Virus record (IMG/VR): IMGVR_UViG_3300020160_000020
Span: 1-20,458 of that record
Strand: one strand, 5' to 3'
Source of the DNA: a virus
Length of the DNA: 20,458 bases
Of this stretch, positions 7,639-14,797 are shown in pieces (positions within the stretch are counted from its first letter, which is position 1; the number at the start of each line of letters is the position of its first letter). A program made the position numbers and the translations under genes. Below the pieces are notes generated by a model. The model ran no database searches, was not told the DNA's origin, and saw only the letters and a program-made list of their open reading frames with translations.

Positions 7639-8259
7639 ATGAAGAGCCTAAAACAATACATCGTAGAGAGTGTTCACACTTATAACTACACTATCAAAAT
7701 TGCCGGCGACGTGGATAAGAACTGGTTAGATATGTTCAAGTACAATCTAAACAAGTTTGATCCTATTCGTATCAGTGAGCCTACAAAAACACCTATTCAA
7801 AAGGATCCATATGGATTTCCTAATTTAGCAAATCAATCTGTAACAATCATTAAAGCAGACTTTCGCTACCCAGCGACAGAGCCAATGATTCAGCAGATTG
7901 CTCAATTACTAGGTTACAATGTAGATATGGTCAGAGTAATTAGTACAAAGTATGATGACAGCATCAACGGCGAAGTTGAAGGTTACGCCAATCAAATGAA
8001 AAATAGCCCAGTTCTTACGCACGAAGAAATGGAAGAACAACCTGGAGCTAAAGAAGCCTCTAAAGCATATGGCGATAGCTATTTGAATAGTATTAAGGAT
8101 CAAACTAAAGACAGTAAGATTGATATTCCTTATGAAGGCAAAAAGACTCCGGATGCGTTTGACCCCTTCAAAGTCATTCCACAAGATCCAACTGGTGCCA
8201 AAAGTCCAATGAGCACTATCACAAGACAGCCTAAGCCTGCAACTGGCGCAAGAAAATAA
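7639..8259 (+). CDS. Putative internal head / prohead-core protein with capsid-targeting-like leader
   Basis: This 206-aa protein starts MKSLKQYIVES. That closely resembles the capsid-targeting leader of T4 internal proteins (MKTYQEFIAEA in IPIII), and I-V-E|S fits the T4 gp21 prohead-protease site (L/I)-x-E|. A compact domain follows (about 14-100) with alternating strands and helices: YNYTIKIAGDVDKNWLDMFKYNLNKFDP, VTIIKADFRYPATEPMIQQIAQLLG, VDMVRVIST. The C-terminal half is charged, Pro/Lys-rich and probably disordered. This layout suggests packaging into the prohead and cleavage during maturation. No enzymatic motif is seen. It has its own late box and sits between gp16 and the AT-hook protein. 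Confidence 0.6.
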   Translation: MKSLKQYIVESVHTYNYTIKIAGDVDKNWLDMFKYNLNKFDPIRISEPTKTPIQKDPYGFPNLANQSVTIIKADFRYPATEPMIQQIAQLLGYNVDMVRVISTKYDDSINGEVEGYANQMKNSPVLTHEEMEEQPGAKEASKAYGDSYLNSIKDQTKDSKIDIPYEGKKTPDAFDPFKVIPQDPTGAKSPMSTITRQPKPATGARK

Positions 8260-8275
8260 TTCAAAGGAACATAAA

Positions 8276-10723
8276 ATGGATTTCAAAAGTTTATTATCAC
8301 AACTAGACCAGTTGAACGAAGCAACAGAAAAAACTAAAACCGGTATCAAGCACACTGCTGAGCCAGGTGGTTATGGTCGTAAAGACGATGAAGATGAAGA
8401 AGGCAACAAAGTAAAAAATACTAGTGCCGAGAAAAAAGGTCGTGGTCGTCCAAAGAAAGCCACTCAATCTTCAGGTGAAGATAAGAAATATGACTTCAGT
8501 GCATTTGGTGTTAAGTCTGGAAAAGATGTTAAATTACCAAAGCATGACAAAAAGAAAACTATTAAACATAGTTTGAAAGAATATCTTGACCAGTTAGATA
8601 AAGCATTGAATGAAGAATATACTACTGCACCTATGCCAGGTGCTGTTCAAGTTAAAGACGCTTCAGGTAAAGTTGTTGCAACTGCAAAGAATCCGGCAGC
8701 TGCCAAAGCCTTTCAAGATGGTGATATCACTATTGGTAATCCAGAAGGAATGGAAGAAGGTCTAGGCGACATAGCACATAAAGTTGGCGGTGCTGTTGCC
8801 AGCGGTGCTAAAAGTGTAGTAGATCGAGTATCCGGCAAAACTGCCCGTGACGCCGAACAAGCCAGAATTCAGCAACGATTGGCTAGCCGTGAACCACCAA
8901 GCTTGGCATCACAACTGAGTAGATCAAGCGGAAATCAGAATGGAGTTAAGGACCCTCATGAATACGACCGTGGCCAAGAATACGACCGAATCAGCAGTCA
9001 CAATGGTAGATATGCAGAGTCAGCAGACAAAGATATCGGTAAGCATAACAATGCTACAACAGGCTTTGACGCTATGGTTCGTAAACTTACACCTAAGTAT
9101 GGTGTTAAAGCCGCAAAACGTATTGCCGGTGCTCAGTTAAAGAAAATAGGTGAAGCAGATATGCCACCAAACGACAGTTTAGCTAGCCCACTATCATTAG
9201 AAGAAGGCAAAAAGACTGTTAAGAAAGATGACAAAGCTGAAAAAGCCGGTAAGAAAGTTACTAAAGACTTAGAATACGATATGAAGCACAAAGGTAAAGA
9301 TGATGCTAAAGCTGAAAAGGCTGGCAAAAAAGTTACCAAAGACATTGAGTATGATGAGAAAAAGAAAAAGACAGTAAAAGAAGCGGCTAAGCCTGACTTC
9401 CCGGATATTGACGATGACAATAATACAAAAGAAACAATATCTAAAGCCGCACAAGACGCTAAAAGAGATAAAAAGAAAGTTAAAGAAGGTATGGATCATA
9501 GACTAAAGGCAGCCCGCCATATGGGTAAAGCACATGCTCTAACTAAAGAAGGTTATAATTGCCGTTATGATGACATGGAAGAATCAAGACACTACCATGA
9601 AGGCTACAAAGAAGGTTTAGATGAGTGTTATGGCCAAATGCCAGTACAAGGTTTAGTTGTAGGTGAAACAGGCATGCCAGCCGCAACACTACCTGGCATG
9701 GCAAGTCAAGCTATGCAAGAGCCTACTATGGAAGACGATATGTACGAAATGGATAAAACTGCGTACATGAAACAACAAGCAATCAAGACTCCGGGCGATA
9801 AATTTAAAGCATTTGGTCAAACGTTCAGAGACAAAGAAGTAGTAGAAAGCCCATTCGCTTTTGAAGCACTAGAACAACAATTAAATTCATTGCTAGAATC
9901 TAAAGAAGATGTTGCTGAAGGTATGACTGTATCTATCAGTAAAGGTCAACAAGGTTCTCCTGACTCTGTAACAGTATCAGCACAAGACAGTGAAGCCGAT
10001 CAGTTGTTATCTGCTATTAAGCAAGCAGGTTTAGGATTGTTTGGTGGCGATGAACAAAATGGTTACGGTGCTCCGCAAGGTGAACAACCACAACACGGTG
10101 GTTTAGATGTTGTTGGTGATCACGATGGCATGATGGCTCTAATTAAGAAAGTAGGCGGCGGCAATGCTGGTGCCGAAGAAGGTTCAGAAGATTATGCCGA
10201 TGAAGAAGGTCATGGCGATGAGCACGGACATGAAGGCACATGTGAATCATGCGGTGGTATGATGGAAGCCGGTCATTCATGTGATGAAGGTCAAGAAATG
10301 GTCGATGAAGTAGAATCAGAAGACCAAATGGAATACGAAGTTGCAGAAGAAATCGACCCTAACAACAGCGATGAAGCAAACGAAGTTAACAGTGATGCTG
10401 TTCGTGATGCCGCATTAGCAACTGCCGCTAGTACAAACGAAGAAGAACAAGTTGATGAAGATGAAGAAGAAGCTGAAGCAGAAGATGATGCACAGAAACT
10501 TGATGAGTGGGCTAATGATGCTGGAAAAAATGGCACAGACACTACATTTGAGCAAGACATTGACTTTATGACTAAAGTTATTTCTGGTGGGTTGAACAAA
10601 CAAAAATCTACAGGACAATCAACAATACCAGTGGTGTCAACACAATTGAATCGTTTAGGTAATCCTATGCAAGAATCAGTTGATTTGTTACATGATTGGC
10701 GTAAACTAAGTGGTATTAAGTAA
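8276..10723 (+). CDS. Large acidic AT-hook protein, candidate prohead-core/scaffold or packaged DNA-binding protein
   Basis: This 815-aa protein is mostly low-complexity and charged. An AT-hook core, GRGRPKK, lies at residues 55-61. Three short amphipathic segments end in protease-like sites: SLLSQLDQLNE (5-15), SLKEYLDQLDKALNE (99-113) and ALEQQLNSLLE (531-541). Residues 321-335 and 346-360 are a near-perfect repeat (AEKAGKKVTKD[L/I]EYD). A Cys cluster CESCGG...HSC (656-669) could bind zinc. Residues about 633-745 are extremely acidic (Glu/Asp runs). The last ~60 residues (FEQDIDFMTKVISGG...LLHDWRKLSGIK) look folded. Acidic composition, cleavage-like sites and the neighbouring leader-bearing gene suggest a capsid-internal role. 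AAAGGA 8 nt before ATG fixes the start; a terminator follows. Confidence 0.6.
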   Translation: MDFKSLLSQLDQLNEATEKTKTGIKHTAEPGGYGRKDDEDEEGNKVKNTSAEKKGRGRPKKATQSSGEDKKYDFSAFGVKSGKDVKLPKHDKKKTIKHSLKEYLDQLDKALNEEYTTAPMPGAVQVKDASGKVVATAKNPAAAKAFQDGDITIGNPEGMEEGLGDIAHKVGGAVASGAKSVVDRVSGKTARDAEQARIQQRLASREPPSLASQLSRSSGNQNGVKDPHEYDRGQEYDRISSHNGRYAESADKDIGKHNNATTGFDAMVRKLTPKYGVKAAKRIAGAQLKKIGEADMPPNDSLASPLSLEEGKKTVKKDDKAEKAGKKVTKDLEYDMKHKGKDDAKAEKAGKKVTKDIEYDEKKKKTVKEAAKPDFPDIDDDNNTKETISKAAQDAKRDKKKVKEGMDHRLKAARHMGKAHALTKEGYNCRYDDMEESRHYHEGYKEGLDECYGQMPVQGLVVGETGMPAATLPGMASQAMQEPTMEDDMYEMDKTAYMKQQAIKTPGDKFKAFGQTFRDKEVVESPFAFEALEQQLNSLLESKEDVAEGMTVSISKGQQGSPDSVTVSAQDSEADQLLSAIKQAGLGLFGGDEQNGYGAPQGEQPQHGGLDVVGDHDGMMALIKKVGGGNAGAEEGSEDYADEEGHGDEHGHEGTCESCGGMMEAGHSCDEGQEMVDEVESEDQMEYEVAEEIDPNNSDEANEVNSDAVRDAALATAASTNEEEQVDEDEEEAEAEDDAQKLDEWANDAGKNGTDTTFEQDIDFMTKVISGGLNKQKSTGQSTIPVVSTQLNRLGNPMQESVDLLHDWRKLSGIK
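9236..9355 (+). repeat. Tandem Lys-rich 25-codon repeat within the AT-hook gene
   Basis: Two copies of AEKAGKKVTKD(L/I)EYD, offset by 25 residues, differ at one residue. The DNA of the copies differs at several third positions, so this is not a very recent duplication. The units are basic within an otherwise acidic protein. Confidence 0.8.
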
Positions 10724-10739
10724 TTAATATTGCTCAAAG

Positions 10740-10766
10740 TACCCGGCTCTAGTCGGGTATTTTTTT
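10740..10766 (+). terminator. Rho-independent terminator after the AT-hook gene
   Basis: TACCCGGC pairs with GTCGGGTA around a TCTA loop, giving an 8-bp stem with one G-T wobble. A run of seven T residues follows at once. It lies 16 nt after the stop at 10723 and before the next late box, so it separates the head-protein transcript from the fibre cassette. Confidence 0.85.
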
Positions 10767-10790
10767 GGCTATCGCCTTTGTTAAAAGAAC

Positions 10791-10798
10791 GATAAATA
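10791..10798 (+). promoter_or_regulatory. Late promoter box for the fibre cassette
   Basis: GATAAATA lies 24 nt after the terminator and 20 nt before ATG 10819, with AAGGTG (10805-10810) as ribosome site. It is the only box seen before the gene run 10819-17290, so it may drive three genes. Confidence 0.65.
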
Positions 10799-10818
10799 CT
10801 AGATAAGGTGATACAGAT

Positions 10819-13800
10819 ATGGCTCAACAAAATATTGACTTTGGTACATTTCCTGATGATCCTGATGCCGATGCTATACGAACAGCGTTTCAAAAAGTAC
10901 AGAATAATTTCAGTGAATTATACACAGTTACATCGGATTCATCAGTAACGTCAGTAAACAGATCCTCAGGTTCTGGAATAACAGTTAACTCTCCTACGGG
11001 AAACGTAGTAGTTAGTGCAAACGTATATAGGGTAGAAGTTTCTACATCTACATTAAGTATAGGTATAGGAGCGAATAACTTACCTCCTCCTGCACTATAC
11101 ATATCAGGATCACAGACTTTAGTTATTGACTTACCAGGTAATATTACAACAAATAATTTTGCAACTACAGGGAATGCAAACATTGGTGGATATGCGATTG
11201 TATCAGGTAATCTTACTGGTGCTAATCTAAACACAACCGGAGTTGTGTCTGCTACTGGTAATGTAAGTGGTGGTAATATTAATACAGGTGGTATTGTAAG
11301 TGCGACCGGTAATGTATCAGGTGGAAACTTAACAACCGGTGGAGCATTAAGTGTCACCGGTAATGCAAACGTCGGCAATATTGGTGCTGTGCGAGGTGTA
11401 TTTACAGGTAACATATCTTCTCTTAATGCAAATTTAGGTAATGCCGCATCAGCAAACTATTTTGTGGGGGATGGTAGTTTACTAACAAACGTAGCACCTG
11501 TTGCAGGTCCTCTGATATCAAATGGTACAAGCTATGTTAATGTAGCAACATCCGGTGGAAATATCGTATCTAATGTTGCAGGCGCCACTGTTTTAGTATT
11601 GTCATCATCAGGTGCAAATCTAACAGGTTATTCAAATGTTACCGGTAATATCTCAGCGGCTAATGCAAGTTTAGGTAACTCAGTAACTGCAAATTACTTC
11701 TTAGGTAATCTGTATGGTGCTGCCAATACAGCGAGTACTGTAACAACAAATGCACAACCTAATATCACAAGCACAGGTACATTGACAATTTTAGATGTAA
11801 GTGGTAACATCACAGCCGCAAATATTACTGCTAACACGGGTGTCTTTACTGGTAATGGTAGTGGTTTAAGTTCAATAGCAGGTGCCAATGTTTCAGGATT
11901 TGTTGCAAACGCTAACATTGCTAACACTGCATACGCCGTAGCAGGGGCAAACGTTTCGGGTGCTGTAACTTATGCGACCACAGCAAACGCAGTAGCCGGC
12001 GCTAATGTAAGCGGTGAAGTAAGTTTTGCCGCAACAGCTAATGCTGTAGCGGGCGCCAATGTAAGTGGTACAGTGTCTTCTGCTACTTCTGCTACAACAG
12101 CAGGTACAGTAACAACAAACGCTCAACCTAATATTACAAGTACAGGTACATTGACAAGTTTAGCAGTAACGGGAAATACAACTGCTGGAAATGTTTATGC
12201 TAACTCAGGTACAATTGGTGCTAATCTGTTAACAGGTACCTTAACCACTAATACTCAATCAAACATTACTCAATTAGGCACACTGATAGCATTAAATGTT
12301 ACCGGTAATGTTGTAGCAGGCAACGTGTATGCGAATGCTGGCACTATACAAGCTAACAACTTTGTAGGTAATGGTGCAGGATTAACTAACATATCAGTTA
12401 GCGCAGGAAGTTATATTGAAAATGGTAATAGTAATATTTCTATTTCTGCAAATGGTAATGCATCATTTAATATTTCAGGCAATACAAATGTCGTAGTAGT
12501 AACAGATACTGGTGCAAACATTAATGGTTATGCTAATGTATCAGGTAATGTAACTGCAGGTAACGTTACTGCTACTAAATTATCAGGTTCATTGGTTACG
12601 GCAAGTCAACCAAACGTAACATCACTAGGTACATTAACAGGTTTAACTGTCAATGGTGTTAGTAATTTGGGGGCTGTAGGTAATGTTAGAATTACAGGTG
12701 CAGCCGCAAATGGTTATTTCTTAATTTCCAGTGACGGTAGTGGTAATATGCAATGGACTACTGCCACATCTAGCCCAGCACAAGGCTCTAACACGCAAGT
12801 TATTTTCAATGATGGTGGTTCAGCTTATGCCGGCAATGCAAATTTAACGTTCAATAAAACAACAGGTGCATTAACAGTAGGCGGAAATATAAGTGCCGCT
12901 AATGTATCCGGTGGTAATGTAGTTACTGCAAATTACTTAGTAGGTGTGTTAACTACTGGATCTCAGCCTAATATAACTGAAGTAGGAACAATGACCTATT
13001 TGATTGTTTCAGGTAATCTTAATGCAGGTAATATTATTGGTAATGGCAGTGGTCTAACTGCATTGAATGCAAGTAACGTATCAAGTGGTACATTGGCACA
13101 AGCACGATTAGCAAATAGTTCATTAACTGTTAATGGTACTAGTATATCATTAGGTGGTTCTGGTACTGTAACCGCTAACACTACTCAAACATTAACGTTT
13201 GGTAATTATTTAACTGGTACTAGTTTTAATGGTGGCACAGCAAATACTATTGCAGTTGATGCTACTAGTGCGGCTACTGCAAACAAAGTTGTTGCACGTG
13301 ATGCTAATGGTAGTTTTAGTGCAAATATTATTACTGCATCATTGAGTGGTTCTGCAAATTCAGCTACAACAGCAGGTACAGTAACAACAAATGCACAACC
13401 TAATATTACAAGCACGGGTACGTTAACAAGTTTATCAGTTACCGGTAACGTTAGTGCAGGTAATGTCAGTGGTACGTTATTGGGCGGTACTCTAACAACT
13501 GCATCACAACCAAATATTACAAGTACAGGTACACTGACAAGTTTAGGCGTAAGTGGTACCATTACAGCGGCAAACATTACCGCTAATACAGGTATCTTTA
13601 CCGGTAACGGTAGTGGACTAAGTGCTATAGCAGGAGCAAATGTAACTGGAGCTGTAACGTATGCAACAACTGCAAATGCAGTAGCAGGTGCTAATGTAAG
13701 TGGTACTGTATCGAGTGCTAATAGTGCTACTACAGCAGGTACTGTAACAACAAATGCACAACCTAATATTACTAGTACTGGTACACTAACAAGTTTGTCA

Positions 13801-14163
13801 GTAACAGGAAATGTTACTATGGCTAATAGTGTTGCATCTACATTTACTATAACAGGTGTTACGACTGGTATAACAGCAGCCGGAACAGTTCAAGCTAATG
13901 CAACTGCATTAACTAAAGCAATGAACGTAGTATCTACGGTACCATCTGGTACAGGTGTAATATTACCTACAGCAGTTGCAGGTATGGTAGTCTATATTAC
14001 AAATACTAGTAGTGCAAATAGTTTACTTGTATATCCAGCTTCTGGTGCACAAATCAATGTTTTAGGAACTAACAATTCATTTGTTCATACTTCAAACGCA
14101 ACAATAACATTCATAGCACCTACATCAACTCAATGGTACACAACGGGTGCGACATACGCATAA
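10819..14163 (+). CDS. Long repeat-rich tail fibre-like structural protein
   Basis: This 1114-aa protein is Gly/Asn/Thr/Ser/Ala-rich with almost no Cys. The N-terminal 36 residues (NIDFGTFPDDPDADAIRTAFQKVQNNFSELY) match the short 'D.lR.aF.kvq.NF.eLy' start common in marine myophage fibre-like proteins, probably a virion-attachment segment. Residues ~305-994 contain eight variants of a motif near TTNAQPNITSTGTLTSLxVTGN. They alternate with GNGSGLSxIAGANVSG and ATTANAVAGANVSG units, the pattern of elongated beta-structured trimeric fibres. QGSNTQVIFNDGG (~residue 655) and LTGTSFNGGTANTIAVD are further fibre-type motifs. The last ~90 residues (VPSGTGVILPT...VVYITN...VYPASGAQIN...W) look like a compact beta domain. 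Host-recognition role is inferred. Confidence 0.75.
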   Translation: MAQQNIDFGTFPDDPDADAIRTAFQKVQNNFSELYTVTSDSSVTSVNRSSGSGITVNSPTGNVVVSANVYRVEVSTSTLSIGIGANNLPPPALYISGSQTLVIDLPGNITTNNFATTGNANIGGYAIVSGNLTGANLNTTGVVSATGNVSGGNINTGGIVSATGNVSGGNLTTGGALSVTGNANVGNIGAVRGVFTGNISSLNANLGNAASANYFVGDGSLLTNVAPVAGPLISNGTSYVNVATSGGNIVSNVAGATVLVLSSSGANLTGYSNVTGNISAANASLGNSVTANYFLGNLYGAANTASTVTTNAQPNITSTGTLTILDVSGNITAANITANTGVFTGNGSGLSSIAGANVSGFVANANIANTAYAVAGANVSGAVTYATTANAVAGANVSGEVSFAATANAVAGANVSGTVSSATSATTAGTVTTNAQPNITSTGTLTSLAVTGNTTAGNVYANSGTIGANLLTGTLTTNTQSNITQLGTLIALNVTGNVVAGNVYANAGTIQANNFVGNGAGLTNISVSAGSYIENGNSNISISANGNASFNISGNTNVVVVTDTGANINGYANVSGNVTAGNVTATKLSGSLVTASQPNVTSLGTLTGLTVNGVSNLGAVGNVRITGAAANGYFLISSDGSGNMQWTTATSSPAQGSNTQVIFNDGGSAYAGNANLTFNKTTGALTVGGNISAANVSGGNVVTANYLVGVLTTGSQPNITEVGTMTYLIVSGNLNAGNIIGNGSGLTALNASNVSSGTLAQARLANSSLTVNGTSISLGGSGTVTANTTQTLTFGNYLTGTSFNGGTANTIAVDATSAATANKVVARDANGSFSANIITASLSGSANSATTAGTVTTNAQPNITSTGTLTSLSVTGNVSAGNVSGTLLGGTLTTASQPNITSTGTLTSLGVSGTITAANITANTGIFTGNGSGLSAIAGANVTGAVTYATTANAVAGANVSGTVSSANSATTAGTVTTNAQPNITSTGTLTSLSVTGNVTMANSVASTFTITGVTTGITAAGTVQANATALTKAMNVVSTVPSGTGVILPTAVAGMVVYITNTSSANSLLVYPASGAQINVLGTNNSFVHTSNATITFIAPTSTQWYTTGATYA
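11735..13800 (+). repeat. Eight coding repeats around 'TTNAQPNITSTGTLTSL'
   Basis: Approximate copies start at 11735, 12091, 12232, 12583, 12943, 13363, 13480 and 13726. The copies at 12091, 13363 and 13726 are near-identical at DNA level through GTAACAACAAA...CAACCTAATATTAC, while 12232, 12583 and 12943 have drifted. Spacing is irregular and all copies are in frame, so this is protein repeat structure. Confidence 0.85.
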
Positions 14164-14172
14164 GGAAATTAA

Positions 14173-14796
14173 ATGGTAACTATAGAATTATTAACAGCAA
14201 TGTGCCCAAAGACAAAACGCTCTATATTAGAGGGTTATGTTGAGCCACTAAACACAGTAGCAGAATATTATGAAATGTTTGAGAACCCACGCAGAGTTGC
14301 AGGCTTCTTAGCACAGATTGCACATGAATCAGGCGGCTTTACTGCTGTAGTTGAGAACTTAAACTACAGTGCTAAAGGTTTGATGGGTACATTTAAGAAG
14401 TATTTCCCTACAGAAGAACTAGCAAAGCAATATGAACGTAAGCCAGAAATGATTGCTAATCGTGTTTACGCTAATCGCATGAAGAACGGTGATGAGAATA
14501 GTGGTGATGGCTTCAGATTTAGAGGTCGCGGATTAATTCAATTGACCGGTCGTGATAACTATACACGTTTTGCAGAAGCATTAGATATGAATATTGAAGA
14601 TACCGTAAGATATTTAGAAACACCAAACGGTGCTGTTGCAAGTGCTGGTTGGTTCTGGGATAACAATAAATTAAATCAGTTCTGTGATAAGGATGACTTT
14701 ATTACATTAACAAAACGTATTAATGGCGGTACAATTGGATTAGAAGATAGAAAACATCACTATCACTTAGCATTACAAAGTTTAGGCGCACATTAA
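14173..14796 (+). CDS. GH19 chitinase-like lysin (cell-wall hydrolase)
   Basis: This 207-aa protein matches the glycoside hydrolase family 19 domain used by many phages to cut peptidoglycan glycan strands. FLAQIAHESGGF (45-56) holds the catalytic general acid Glu52. A second Glu at 61 (VENLNYSA) lies where the family carries its helper acid. FRGRGLIQLTGRDNY (116-130) is the strongest family signature, and SAGWFW and RINGG complete the cleft. There is no signal peptide or membrane segment, so it needs a holin or acts from the virion. No holin gene is visible nearby. AAGGAAA overlapping the previous stop supports the start. The position between two fibre-like genes makes a virion-associated tail lysin possible. 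Confidence 0.88.
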   Translation: MVTIELLTAMCPKTKRSILEGYVEPLNTVAEYYEMFENPRRVAGFLAQIAHESGGFTAVVENLNYSAKGLMGTFKKYFPTEELAKQYERKPEMIANRVYANRMKNGDENSGDGFRFRGRGLIQLTGRDNYTRFAEALDMNIEDTVRYLETPNGAVASAGWFWDNNKLNQFCDKDDFITLTKRINGGTIGLEDRKHHYHLALQSLGAH

Positions 14797-14797
14797 T

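Noticed and set aside
9269-10893. Long open frames on the minus strand opposite the AT-hook gene
   Set aside because: They encode Ser/Phe/Cys-rich low-complexity strings that mirror the Glu/Asp/Lys codons of the real gene, with no ribosome sites; the + strand gene is supported by start, composition and terminator.
10890-13577. Minus-strand open frames opposite the fibre gene, rich in Pro/Val/Leu
   Set aside because: These are shadows of the GGT/AAT/ACA repeats; they repeat with the coding repeats and lack ribosome sites.
11735-13800. CRISPR-like or satellite array
   Set aside because: Repeats are irregularly spaced, in frame and diverged at third positions, so they are protein repeats.
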